Position numbers and translations under genes: made by a program
Notes under the pieces: generated by a model
Told to the model about the DNA's origin: nothing
The model's database searches: none
Seen by the model: only the letters and a program-made list of their open reading frames with translations
Shown: positions 33,911 to 42,011 of the stretch, piece by piece
Position numbering within the stretch: position 1 is the first letter of the stretch
Layout of the letters: every line of letters begins with the position of its first letter
Source of the DNA: Nocardioides mangrovicus
GTDB taxonomy: Bacteria > Actinomycetota > Actinomycetes > Propionibacteriales > Nocardioidaceae
Assembly (NCBI RefSeq): GCF_003674065.1
Contig: NZ_RDBE01000009.1
Location: forward strand, 42,813-106,812
Direction of reading: 5' to 3'
DNA: 64,000 bases

Positions 33911-35568
33911 CGACGCCCTCCGCGGGCACCGGCGTCGCCGGTCTCGGGTGCCGCCTCGACGAAGGCGTGGCTGTGCTGACGGCCGCCGAGCAGCGCAGCG
34001 GCGATGAGCGCCGCGAGCAGGGCCGCGATGCCGCACACGAGGTAGGCGATGCCGTACCCGTGGGAGAGCGCCTGGAAGGCGACGTCCTTGAGCGGGTTCG
34101 GCGGGTCGGGGATGGCGTTGGCGCCGAGCGGACCGGATCCCACCGCCTCCTTGAGGCCCTCGGGCACCTTGGTCGAGGAGTTGAAGCCCGCCAGCGCCTG
34201 CTTCAGGCTGGGGGTGGCGCTGACCTTGGCGGCGATGGCGTTCGAGGCGTTGGTCAGGGCGATGGCGGCCACGATGGCCGGACCGAGGGTCAGCCCGAAG
34301 TCGCGCAGCATGCTGGTGGCGCCGCTGGCCATTCCGGCCTTGGCGGTCGGGACGCTGTTGACGGCCACGACGGTGATGGCGGTGACCGCGGTCTTGAAGC
34401 CGGCGCCCACGACCAGCAGGGGCACGGCGATCGCGGTCAGGCCCGGGTGCGTGGCGGGGATGGCCGCGAGGGCGACGTCGCCGATGCCGATGAGGGCCAT
34501 GCCCGCGGCGAGCACCCAGCCCGGGTTGAAGCGCTGCAGCATCCGGGTGCTGACCGGGAAGAGGACCAGGCCCATGATGTTGAGCAGGACGAAGCCCACC
34601 GAGGTCTTCAACGGCGTGTAGTTCTGGATGGCCGAGAGCCTGATGCTGGTGCCGTAGGCCGTACCGAGGTAGGCGAACATCCCCAGCACGGTGACCACGG
34701 CCGAGACCGTGAACATCCGGTTGTTGAACAGCTCGAGCTGGATCAACGGCTTCTCGACCCGCCGCTCGACGATCACGAACAGGGCCAAGAAGACCACCGA
34801 GGCCACGAAGCTCCCGATGATGAGGGGGTCGGCCCACCCGTCCTCGGCGCCCTGGACGACGGCGTAGATGAGCGTGAAGAGCGCCACCGCGATGAGGACC
34901 TGGCCGGGCCAGTCCAAGGAACGTCCCTCGGGGGAGGACGAGGTGCGGGCCAAGGCGAGCGTCACGACGAGGCTGACCAGCGCCAGGACGGCCATGGCCA
35001 AGAAGGCCCAGCGCCAGCTGGCGAACTCCCCGCCGGCGTGGTGGACCCGGGCCAGCACGCCGCCCATCAGCGGCGAGACGAAGCCTCCGGTGGTCAGGGC
35101 GGCCGCCCACAACGACAGCGCCCGGGCACGCTCGTGCACGGTGTGCGTCCCGTGGGCGATCATCGCGATCGAGGTGGGGAAGATGGCCGCGGCCCCGATA
35201 CCGGCCACGGCCTGCCCGGTGAGCAGCAGGAAGGCGCCGTGGCCCTCCGGGGTGAGGAAGGACAAGACACCGCCGAGCGCCATGAGTGCCGCACCGGCGG
35301 CGAGCAGCCGCTTGCGTCCGAAGAGGTCGCCCACCACGCCGAAGGAGAGCTCGAGCAGCGTCACCGGAACCATGAAGGCGTCGGAGACCCAGGTCAGCGT
35401 GGTCGAGGTGACGTGCAGGTCCTGGTTGACGTACCCCTGGGTGGTGGCGGGGATGCTCACCCCCACCTGGGCCACGAAGCACGCGGCGACGGCGGCCACG
35501 AGCGTGCCGGTGGCCAGTGCAGGGAGGACCGACGGACTCTCGTCGGGGCGTGCGACGGTCTCGCTCAT
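33907..35568 (-). CDS. MFS transporter, DHA2-like (14 TM)
   Basis: The 553-aa membrane protein has about 14 hydrophobic segments. It shows the MFS loop GVVGDLFGRKRLLAAGAALMALGG and the DHA2-type motif C region (LWAAALTTGGFVSPLMGGVLA). Its C-terminal extracytoplasmic loop (about 445-500) is long. It sits between the dioxygenase and hydratase genes in an aromatic catabolic operon and overlaps the latter by 4 bp. It may export toxic intermediates or import the substrate. GAAGGACGAGAG precedes the ATG. Confidence 0.85.
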   Translation of the reverse strand: MSETVARPDESPSVLPALATGTLVAAVAACFVAQVGVSIPATTQGYVNQDLHVTSTTLTWVSDAFMVPVTLLELSFGVVGDLFGRKRLLAAGAALMALGGVLSFLTPEGHGAFLLLTGQAVAGIGAAAIFPTSIAMIAHGTHTVHERARALSLWAAALTTGGFVSPLMGGVLARVHHAGGEFASWRWAFLAMAVLALVSLVVTLALARTSSSPEGRSLDWPGQVLIAVALFTLIYAVVQGAEDGWADPLIIGSFVASVVFLALFVIVERRVEKPLIQLELFNNRMFTVSAVVTVLGMFAYLGTAYGTSIRLSAIQNYTPLKTSVGFVLLNIMGLVLFPVSTRMLQRFNPGWVLAAGMALIGIGDVALAAIPATHPGLTAIAVPLLVVGAGFKTAVTAITVVAVNSVPTAKAGMASGATSMLRDFGLTLGPAIVAAIALTNASNAIAAKVSATPSLKQALAGFNSSTKVPEGLKEAVGSGPLGANAIPDPPNPLKDVAFQALSHGYGIAYLVCGIAALLAALIAAALLGGRQHSHAFVEAAPETGDAGARGGRR

Positions 35569-35594
35569 GGGCTCTCGTCCTTCTCGTGCGCTGT

Positions 35595-36569
35595 TCAGTC
35601 GACCGGCGGGGTGCCGTGGGTGTGGAAGGTGTCGATGGTCTTCAGGCCCCAGGCCTGTCCCTTGGCCCGCTCGGCGGCGGTCCAGCTGACCGGCCGCCAG
35701 TCGGGGGCCAGCACCAGGCGCGCTCCGGCGTTGCACAGCTCGATGCGGTTGCCGGCGGGCTCGTAGACGTAGAGGAAGAAGGTCTGCTGGATGGCGTGCT
35801 TGTGGGGGCCGGTCTCGATGTGCACGCCGGCCTCCAAGAAGACGTCGGCCGCGCGCAGGATGTCCTCGCGCTGGTCGACGGCGAAGGCCACGTGGTGCAG
35901 TCGTCCCGAGGAGCCGGTCCGGTCGGCGGTGTGCACCAGGTCGTAGGTCTTCTCGCCGAGGTGATACCAGACCGCGGACGGCACACCGTCGTCCTGCACG
36001 ATCTGCTCGGTGAGCTGGCCGCCCAGCTGGTCGCGCAGGAACGCGCCGGCGGCGGGGACGTCGGCCGCCAGGTAGTTGACGTGGTCGATGCGGCGGATGT
36101 TGGCGCCGCGCCCGGGGAACGGCTCCGCCTGGTTCTTCAGCGCCGGACGGGGTCGCTCGTCCCACTGCGTCTCGGCGTACCACTCGGTGTCCCAGTACAG
36201 GCCGAAGTCGTGGCCGTCGGGGTCGTGGAAGAGGTAGGTGCGCCCGATGCCCACCTCGCCGTCCACCCACGTCCCGCCGAACCCCGTGCGCTCGAGGTGC
36301 TCGACCCGTCGTTCCAGCGCCTGCGGTCCGGCGGCTCGCAGCCACGTGCGACCGATGCCCGGTCGGGAGGCGCCGGTGACCTTGACGGTGAAGCGCTCGT
36401 AGTCGTCCCACGCGTGCAGGTAGACCGAGTCGCCGTCGCGGGCGACCTCGGAGAACGCCATCAGCCGCACGAAGAAGTCGACCGTCTCCTCCGGTACGTG
36501 CGAGAAGAGCTCGACCGCGGAGAGGTGGGCGACGTCGCGCGGGCGGTCACCGCTGACCGAGGAGCTCAT
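35595..36569 (-). CDS. Type I extradiol ring-cleavage dioxygenase (VOC fold)
   Basis: The 324-aa protein has two vicinal-oxygen-chelate domains. The Fe(II) triad of catechol 2,3-dioxygenases is visible in the second: H163 (RRIDHVNYL), H226 (GRLHHVAFA) and E277 (GNRIELCN). Spacings of 63 and 51 are close to XylE (61 and 51). The conserved GPHKHAIQQTFFLYVYEP stretch precedes the Glu. It cleaves a catecholic ring next to the hydroxyls. The cluster around it encodes enzymes for 4-oxalomesaconate metabolism, so a gallate- or protocatechuate-like substrate is inferred. ATG 36569 overlaps the aldolase stop by 4 bp. Confidence 0.9.
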   Translation of the reverse strand: MSSSVSGDRPRDVAHLSAVELFSHVPEETVDFFVRLMAFSEVARDGDSVYLHAWDDYERFTVKVTGASRPGIGRTWLRAAGPQALERRVEHLERTGFGGTWVDGEVGIGRTYLFHDPDGHDFGLYWDTEWYAETQWDERPRPALKNQAEPFPGRGANIRRIDHVNYLAADVPAAGAFLRDQLGGQLTEQIVQDDGVPSAVWYHLGEKTYDLVHTADRTGSSGRLHHVAFAVDQREDILRAADVFLEAGVHIETGPHKHAIQQTFFLYVYEPAGNRIELCNAGARLVLAPDWRPVSWTAAERAKGQAWGLKTIDTFHTHGTPPVD

Positions 36570-37252
36570 CGTGGCGCCTCCTCGTAGGTCACACCCAGGT
36601 CGGCGAGGACCTCACGCAGCTCGTAGCGGTCCAACCCCAGCTGCCCCTCCCGCAGCCGGGCACGGGTGGCCTCCTCCTTCTCCTCCCTGGCGGCCGAGGC
36701 GTCGATGACCTGGCGCAGCGACCGGCGTCCCACCACGCACACGCCGTCGTCGTCGGCGACCAGCGCGTCGCCGGGATGCACGACCACCCCACCCACGGCC
36801 ACGGGTACGTTCACGGCGCCGGCCGTGGCCTTGACGCTGCCTTGGGCGCTGACGGCGCGTGACCAGACCGGGAAGGGCATGGCGCGCAGCTCCGCGACGT
36901 CGCGCACGCCCGTCGTGAGCACCGCCCCGCGCACGCCCCGCGAGCGCAGCGAGGTCGCCAGGAGCTCACCGAAGAGCCCGTCGGTGCAGGGGGAGGTGGT
37001 CGTGACCAGCAGGACGTCACCCTCTGCGCACTGCTCGACGGCGGCGTGGATCATCAGGTTGTCCCCGGGCCAGCACACCGCCGTCACCACCGAGCCGACG
37101 ATGCGAGCACCCGGCACGCGGGCGACCAGGTCGGGTCCCAGGTAACCAGTGCGGCCGGCGGCCTCGTGGACCGTCGCCGTGCCGAAGCCGGCGAGCGCGT
37201 CGAGATCGCTCAGCGAGGGCCGGGGGACGCCGGTGACGACGACGTTCCTCAC
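36566..37252 (-). CDS. 4-carboxy-4-hydroxy-2-oxoadipate aldolase-like protein (RraA/LigK fold)
   Basis: The 228-aa protein has the RraA-like fold with TATVHEAAGRTGYLG, the block VCWPGDNLMIHAAVEQCAEGDVLLV, VRGAVLTTGVRDVAEL and VHPGDALVADDDGVCVV. The PGDNLMIH segment is the hallmark of LigK/GalC/ProA aldolases that split CHA to pyruvate and oxaloacetate, rather than of the RNase E regulator RraA. The GTG at 37252 overlaps a 13-codon open frame that bridges from the upstream MFS stop. It works directly downstream of the hydratase at 32885-33910. Confidence 0.86.
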   Translation of the reverse strand: MRNVVVTGVPRPSLSDLDALAGFGTATVHEAAGRTGYLGPDLVARVPGARIVGSVVTAVCWPGDNLMIHAAVEQCAEGDVLLVTTTSPCTDGLFGELLATSLRSRGVRGAVLTTGVRDVAELRAMPFPVWSRAVSAQGSVKATAGAVNVPVAVGGVVVHPGDALVADDDGVCVVGRRSLRQVIDASAAREEKEEATRARLREGQLGLDRYELREVLADLGVTYEEAPR

Positions 37253-37290
37253 CGGTGATCCTCGGCAATGGTGGCGGTCGTGGTGCTCAT
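37249..37290 (-). CDS. 13-codon open frame bridging two operon genes
   Basis: ATG at 37290 overlaps the MFS stop as ATGA, encodes MSTTTATIAEDHR, and its stop overlaps the aldolase GTG as GTGA. It may only keep ribosomes moving between the two genes (translational coupling). A stable peptide is not claimed. GAGGA within it serves as the aldolase ribosome site. Confidence 0.35.
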   Translation of the reverse strand: MSTTTATIAEDHR

Positions 37291-38633
37291 GCGGCGGTCC
37301 TCTCGGTCGTCGGCGCGACGTCGACGGCGAAGTCGACGTCCTTGGTCTCCGGTCCCATGGCGGCGCCGAGGGCGATGAGCGCTCCGCCGAGCACGAGGAG
37401 GACCACCGGGGTCCAGGGCGCCGGCATCAGGTGGCCCAGCCAGTCCTGGTAGTAGGCGTAGCCGGCGGTCACCAGCAGCGGGGTGCTGTAGCCCAGGCCG
37501 AAGCCGCTGCCTCGCACCGCCGCCGGGAAGCGCTCGCACAGGTAGGAGGGCGTGACGGCGAACATGCTGGCCCCCGACACCCGGATGACCAGCGTCAGCA
37601 CGAACACCGGCACGAGCCCCGAACGATGCCCTCCGGCGAGGTAGGCGAAGCACGCCGCACACACGACGCCGACGCCGAACCCGCAGGCCAAGAAGAAGGG
37701 CCGTCGTCCGATGCGGTCGACCAGCAGCCCGAAGAGCGGGAAGCACCCGGCGTGCACGAACTGGGCGAGCACGAGCACCCCGGTGATCTCGGTCGCGCTG
37801 AGCGTGGTCTGCGAGGCCAGCGACGCCGGGAGCAGGCCGGAGGCCATGTTGGAGGCGAACCAGACCCCGGTCATCAGCACGAAGACCTGCCCGAACGCGC
37901 GGCGCGAGGGGCCCAGCACCACCGTCCGCAGCGGGTTCTCACGTTTCGCGGCGACCGACCAGACCGGCGACTCCTTCACGGTGCGGGCGTAGAACACCAA
38001 GAACACCACCGAGAGCGCGGCGCCGACCAGGAACGGGATGCGCCAACCCCAGCGCACGTAGTCCGAATCCGGCCCACCGGCCGGCGCGAGGTGCAAGGTC
38101 ACGAAGGTCAGCAACGAGATCGCGCAGTAGGCCAGCGGGAACCCGATGCTGACCAGGCCGCCGTACAGGCCGCGTCGGTGGTTGCCGGCCGACTCCATCG
38201 CCAGCGGGATGGCGCCGGTGTACTCCCCGCCCAAGAAGATGCCGTCGACCAGGCGCAGTGCGATGAGGACCCAGACCGCGCCGAGTCCCCAGCTGTCGTA
38301 ACCGGGCAGCACGGCGATGAGCAGGGTCGTCACCCCGCAGCCCGCGACCGACCACAAGGTGACCCGGCGTCGCCCGACCCGGTCGGCGAAGCGACCGAAG
38401 ACCACCGAGCCCAGTGGTCGACCGACCAGGGTGGCGACGAAGACCAGGGCCGCGATGAGTGAGGAGGTCGAGGCCGGCACGTCGGCGGGGACGAAGAAGG
38501 TGAGCGCGGGGGCCAGCGCGATGGTCGGCAGGTACACGTCGTACATGTCGACGAAGAAGCCGAACGCTCCGCCGATGGTGGCGGCGCGCAGCTGGGTTCG
38601 CGGCGGGGGGTCCTGCGAGGGGGTGGGATGCAC
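37287..38633 (-). CDS. MFS transporter, metabolite:H+ symporter type
   Basis: The 448-aa protein has 12 predicted transmembrane helices. The motif GRFADRVGRRRVTLWS lies in the loop after TM2, EYTGAIPLAMES is in the middle, and DRIGRRPFFLACG lies in the second half, as in aromatic-acid or metabolite:H+ symporters. It is the first gene of the leftward arm. GGAGG lies 4 nt before the GTG at 38633, and a palindromic operator lies just upstream. It likely imports the aromatic acid degraded by the following genes. Confidence 0.87.
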   Translation of the reverse strand: MHPTPSQDPPPRTQLRAATIGGAFGFFVDMYDVYLPTIALAPALTFFVPADVPASTSSLIAALVFVATLVGRPLGSVVFGRFADRVGRRRVTLWSVAGCGVTTLLIAVLPGYDSWGLGAVWVLIALRLVDGIFLGGEYTGAIPLAMESAGNHRRGLYGGLVSIGFPLAYCAISLLTFVTLHLAPAGGPDSDYVRWGWRIPFLVGAALSVVFLVFYARTVKESPVWSVAAKRENPLRTVVLGPSRRAFGQVFVLMTGVWFASNMASGLLPASLASQTTLSATEITGVLVLAQFVHAGCFPLFGLLVDRIGRRPFFLACGFGVGVVCAACFAYLAGGHRSGLVPVFVLTLVIRVSGASMFAVTPSYLCERFPAAVRGSGFGLGYSTPLLVTAGYAYYQDWLGHLMPAPWTPVVLLVLGGALIALGAAMGPETKDVDFAVDVAPTTERTAA

Positions 38634-38645
38634 GAAGCCTCCGAT

Positions 38646-38661
38646 AGATTGTTGACAATCT
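38646..38661. promoter_or_regulatory. GntR-type operator 1 (leftward arm)
   Basis: AGATTGTTGACAATCT is a perfect 16-bp palindrome. It overlaps the minus-strand -10 position of a promoter whose -35 is TTGACA (38680-38685, 17-nt spacer) and ends 12 nt before the MFS start. It shares its 14-bp core with operator 2. Confidence 0.75.
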
Positions 38662-38742
38662 CTTGGTTGTGAAGACTCTTGTCAAGCAAAAATCTGCGTT
38701 CTTGACCGCAAGCCTGTTACAGCGTCACAGTTACCCTCGATT

Positions 38743-38756
38743 GATTGTTGACAATC
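38743..38756. promoter_or_regulatory. GntR-type operator 2 (rightward arm)
   Basis: GATTGTTGACAATC, identical to the core of operator 1, lies 10 nt before the DUF6282 start and just upstream of the GAGGAGAG ribosome site. TTGACC at 38702-38707 is a possible -35 for the rightward transcript. The two operators are 96 bp apart, centre to centre. Confidence 0.75.
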
Positions 38757-38766
38757 GAGGAGAGCG

Positions 38767-39684
38767 ATGACCGAACATCAGGTGCCGAGCGATCGTGCGC
38801 GCGACCTGGTCCGCGGGGGATACGACACCCACGTCCACGTCGCACCGGACGTCATGGAGCGTCGTATCGACGACATCGACCTGTCCTCGCGCTTCCTCGA
38901 GGTCGGGCTCGCGGGCTTCGTGCTGAAGTCGCACTACGTCCCGACGGCCGAGCGGGCCTCGGTGGTGCGCAAGGCCGTACCCGGGATCGACGCGTTGGGT
39001 GCCATCACGTTGAACGCCTCGGTAGGCGGCCTGAACCCCGTGGCCGTCGAGATCGCCGCACGCCAGGGAGCCCGCGTGGTCTGGCTGCCCACCGTCGACA
39101 GCCTCAACCAGCGCCGGTCGCGAGCCGAGATGCCCGCCGGGGCCACACCGCCGATGTGGGCCGCGGTGCAAGACGACCTGCGCGACCAGGGCATGGAGCC
39201 CGACGCCGTCCACGTGGTCGACGACGCGGGCTCGCCGACGAAGGGCTGCCGCGATCTCCTGCAGCTGATCGCCCAGCACCAGATGACGCTGGCCACCGGC
39301 CATCTCTCCGGCCCGGAGATCGTCGCGGTGGTGGACGCGGCGGTCGACGCCGGGGTCAGGCAGGTCGTCGTGACCCACCCGGAGTTCACCTCCCAGCGCC
39401 TGCCCGTGGACGTCCAGCGTCGGCTCGCCGCCCGGGGTGCCCTACTGGAGCGCTGCTTCACCACGCCCCACACCGGCAAGGTCAGCTGGGAGACGATGAT
39501 CGACAACATCCGCGCCACCGGCCCCGAGCACTCGGTCGTGTCCAGCGACCTGGGACAACCGTTCAACCCTCCGGTCGAGGACGGTCTCGCGCTGATGGCC
39601 GACCACCTGCTCGACGCCGGGTTCGACGAGGACGAGGTGGTCGTCATGACGCGTACGAACACCCTCGCGGTCGCAGGAGCATGA
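38767..39684 (+). CDS. DUF6282-type amidohydrolase-like protein
   Basis: The 305-aa protein has GYDTHVHVAPDVMERR near residue 20 (HxH metal site), KSHYVPTAERA, VTHPEFTSQRLPVD (His) and SSDLGQPFNPPVEDG (Asp), consistent with a TIM-barrel metal hydrolase. These match the DUF6282 group found in aromatic catabolic clusters. It starts the rightward arm next to operator 2 and overlaps the next gene as ATGA. It might hydrolyse a lactone or pyrone intermediate, but the reaction is not known. Confidence 0.75.
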   Translation: MTEHQVPSDRARDLVRGGYDTHVHVAPDVMERRIDDIDLSSRFLEVGLAGFVLKSHYVPTAERASVVRKAVPGIDALGAITLNASVGGLNPVAVEIAARQGARVVWLPTVDSLNQRRSRAEMPAGATPPMWAAVQDDLRDQGMEPDAVHVVDDAGSPTKGCRDLLQLIAQHQMTLATGHLSGPEIVAVVDAAVDAGVRQVVVTHPEFTSQRLPVDVQRRLAARGALLERCFTTPHTGKVSWETMIDNIRATGPEHSVVSSDLGQPFNPPVEDGLALMADHLLDAGFDEDEVVVMTRTNTLAVAGA

Positions 39685-40469
39685 CCACGGTCGCCGTTCT
39701 CGGTCTCGGTGAGGCCGGGTCGGCGCTGGTCGCCGACCTGGTCAGCGCCGGTGCCCGGGTCCGGGCCTACGACCCCGTGGTGGAGTCGCCGCGCGGGGCG
39801 CTCGCCTGCGCGGGGGAGGCCGAGGCGGCCGCCGGCGCCGACCTCGTGCTCAGCGTCAACAGTGCCGAGGCGGCCACAGCCGCCCTCGATCGCGGCCTGG
39901 CGGGTTGTTCGCCGACCTCGGTGTGGGCCGACCTCAACACGGCGTCGCCCGCGCTGGAGGTCGAGCTGGAGAACCTCGCGTCGCTCGCCGGCGTCGGTTT
40001 CGCCGACGTCTCGCTCATGGCCCCGGTACCGGGTCGGGGTCTGCGAACGCCCATGCTGGCATCGGGAATGGGCGCTTCCCGTCTCGCGGACCTGCTGGTC
40101 CCGCTGGGGTCCGGCGTCGAGGTACTGGACGCACCGGCCGGTGAGGCCGCACGCCGCAAGCTGCTACGCAGCGTGTTCTTCAAGGGCATGGCCGCAGCCG
40201 TCGTCGAGGCCCTCTCGGCGGCGGCGGTGCTGGGTCTCGAGGACTGGATGCGCGAGCTCGTCGCCGACGAGCTGACGGGCGCCGACGCCGACTTCGCGGA
40301 CCGTTTGGAGACCGGCAGCCTGCGTCACGCCGTTCGACGCACCGAGGAGATGTCGGCCGCCGCAGCGATGCTCGACGAGCTGGGCGTGCCGACGCGGGTG
40401 ACCCTGGCCAGCCGCGACTGGCTCGCGGACCTGCGGACCGTCGACACCGGTAGGATCGTCGCACCCTGA
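39681..40469 (+). CDS. NAD-binding 6PGDH-like dehydrogenase with DUF1932 C-terminus
   Basis: The 262-aa protein has a Rossmann start VAVLGLGEAGSALVADLV, SVNSAEAA, WADLNTASP and SLMAPVPGRGLRTPMLASG. A C-terminal helical domain contains KLLRSVFFKGMAAAVVEAL, where the Lys is the usual catalytic residue of beta-hydroxyacid dehydrogenases. The C-terminus resembles DUF1932. ATGA overlap links it to the DUF6282 gene. It likely oxidises a hydroxyacid or semialdehyde formed during ring breakdown. Confidence 0.78.
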   Translation: MTTVAVLGLGEAGSALVADLVSAGARVRAYDPVVESPRGALACAGEAEAAAGADLVLSVNSAEAATAALDRGLAGCSPTSVWADLNTASPALEVELENLASLAGVGFADVSLMAPVPGRGLRTPMLASGMGASRLADLLVPLGSGVEVLDAPAGEAARRKLLRSVFFKGMAAAVVEALSAAAVLGLEDWMRELVADELTGADADFADRLETGSLRHAVRRTEEMSAAAAMLDELGVPTRVTLASRDWLADLRTVDTGRIVAP

Positions 40470-40492
40470 CGCGGCCGGACCGGGAGTGAGCG

Positions 40493-41149
40493 ATGACCGC
40501 AGCCGGCGATGCCGAGATGGTCCACGGGCACCTGGCCGACCTGGTGCGAGAGGCGATCCTGGTCGGCGAGCTCGAGCCGGGTGACCGACTGGTCGAGGCC
40601 GACCTCGCGGGCCGCTACGGAGCGAGCCGCGGCGCGGTGCGGGCGGCCTTGATGGAGCTCGCTCACGAGGGTCTGGTCGAGCGGCTCCCGAACCGCGGTG
40701 CCCGGGTGCGCGAGGTGGGTCTGGCCGAGGCGATCGCCATCACCGAGGTCAGGCTCGCGGTCGAGGCGCTGTGCGCAGCGAAGGCCGCCGAGCGCGTGAG
40801 CGACGAGCAGATCGCCGAGCTGCGATCACTGGGGCGGCAGATGCAGACCGCGGTGGCCACGGGCGACGTCGAGGTCTACTCCGGCCTCAACCAGCTCCTG
40901 CACAGGCGCATCCGAGAGATCAGCGACCAGCCCGTGGCCGCGCAGGTCCTCTCCCGCCTGCGGGCCCAGAACGTCCGCCATCAGTTCGCTCTGGCTCGAC
41001 GGCCGGGACGGGTGCAGGTCTCCCTGCCCGAGCACCTGGCCATCATCGACGAGATCTGCGCGCGCAGTCCGGGCGGGGCCGAGCGAGCCGTGCGCCGCCA
41101 CATCACCAGCGTCCTGGAGGAGCTGCAACGCACCGCGGAGGAGGTGTGA
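40493..41149 (+). CDS. GntR-family transcriptional regulator, FCD subfamily
   Basis: The 218-aa protein has an N-terminal winged helix (HLADLVREAILVGELEPGDRLVEADLAGRYGASRGAVRAALMELAHEGLVERLPNRGA split across residues 12-66). A helical FCD ligand domain carries the metal-type His/Asp/Arg residues (EVRLAVEALCAAKAA, LHRRIREIS, EHLAIIDEI, RRHI). It closes the rightward arm 23 nt after the dehydrogenase and most likely binds the two GATTGTTGACAATC sites, releasing them when an aromatic acid intermediate is present. Confidence 0.9.
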   Translation: MTAAGDAEMVHGHLADLVREAILVGELEPGDRLVEADLAGRYGASRGAVRAALMELAHEGLVERLPNRGARVREVGLAEAIAITEVRLAVEALCAAKAAERVSDEQIAELRSLGRQMQTAVATGDVEVYSGLNQLLHRRIREISDQPVAAQVLSRLRAQNVRHQFALARRPGRVQVSLPEHLAIIDEICARSPGGAERAVRRHITSVLEELQRTAEEV

Positions 41150-41184
41150 GGCGCAGACCGATCACTTCCAGGTGGCGCTTCTCA

Positions 41185-41988
41185 TCAGACCCGGTGGCTG
41201 CGGCGCGAGGCGAGCTCGAACGCCGGCCCCACCAGCCGGTCGTAGACTCCCGGCAGCAGCCGGAACGCGGCTAGCAGCACGTGGTTGCTCCACGAGGTCT
41301 GGTGCTCCAGACGCCGCGATCCGGCCGCACGCAGGACGACCGCGGCGGCCCGGTCGGCGGAGATCGTCGGCGGGGGAGGGGCGTTGACGCCGCCGGCCGC
41401 GTCGAGGGCGTTGTCGTAGATGGGGGTGTCGACGCTGCCCGGGGACACGTGGGTGATGCGCACCTGGCGCAGGTCGCGGTTCTCGATGCGCAGCTGACGG
41501 GCCAGTGCCCGCACGCCCCACTTGCTCACCACGTACGGCGTCATCTCCGGTACCGCGAGGTGGCCCAGCAGCGAGCCGACGAGCACCAGGTCGCCGCGCG
41601 CCTGACGTCGCAGCACCGGCACCACGTGCCGGGCCACGGCGGCGCTGCCCAGCAGGTTCGTGTCCAGCGTGGTCTCGAAGTCCTCGGCGCACACCTCCTC
41701 GGTGCGGCCGTAGGCGACCACTCCGGCGCAGTGCAGCACCGCGTCGATACGGCCGTGCCGGTCGAGCGTGCTGCGGACCAGCCCCGCCACGGAGGCGTCG
41801 TCGCGGACGTCGGTGGGCACGACGAGCACCGATGCGGCCCCGGCCTCGCGGCACTCCTCGGCGCACTCGACCAGGTCCTCGCGGGTGCGGGCCCCGAGCA
41901 CCAGGTGGTCACCGCCGCGCGCCGCGAGGCGGGCGGTCGAGCGCCCGATGCCGCTGGAGGCACCGGTCACCACGACCACGCGGTTCAC
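41185..41988 (-). CDS. Short-chain dehydrogenase/reductase (divergent paralogue A)
   Basis: The 267-aa SDR has the cofactor loop VVTGASSGIGRSTA, CAGVVAYGRTEE, the Ser in LVGSLLGHLAVPEM and the catalytic YVVSK. It is divergent from a second SDR 23 bp away that shares order and wording (VGSLL, VDTPIY, PPP, YDRL). A GTG at 41988 starts the gene. The extended C-terminus after VDTPIYDNA suggests a lipid- or steroid-type substrate, but none is known. Confidence 0.88.
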   Translation of the reverse strand: MNRVVVVTGASSGIGRSTARLAARGGDHLVLGARTREDLVECAEECREAGAASVLVVPTDVRDDASVAGLVRSTLDRHGRIDAVLHCAGVVAYGRTEEVCAEDFETTLDTNLLGSAAVARHVVPVLRRQARGDLVLVGSLLGHLAVPEMTPYVVSKWGVRALARQLRIENRDLRQVRITHVSPGSVDTPIYDNALDAAGGVNAPPPPTISADRAAAVVLRAAGSRRLEHQTSWSNHVLLAAFRLLPGVYDRLVGPAFELASRRSHRV

Positions 41989-42011
41989 GCCCGCTCCGTA
42001 GATTGGTGGGC

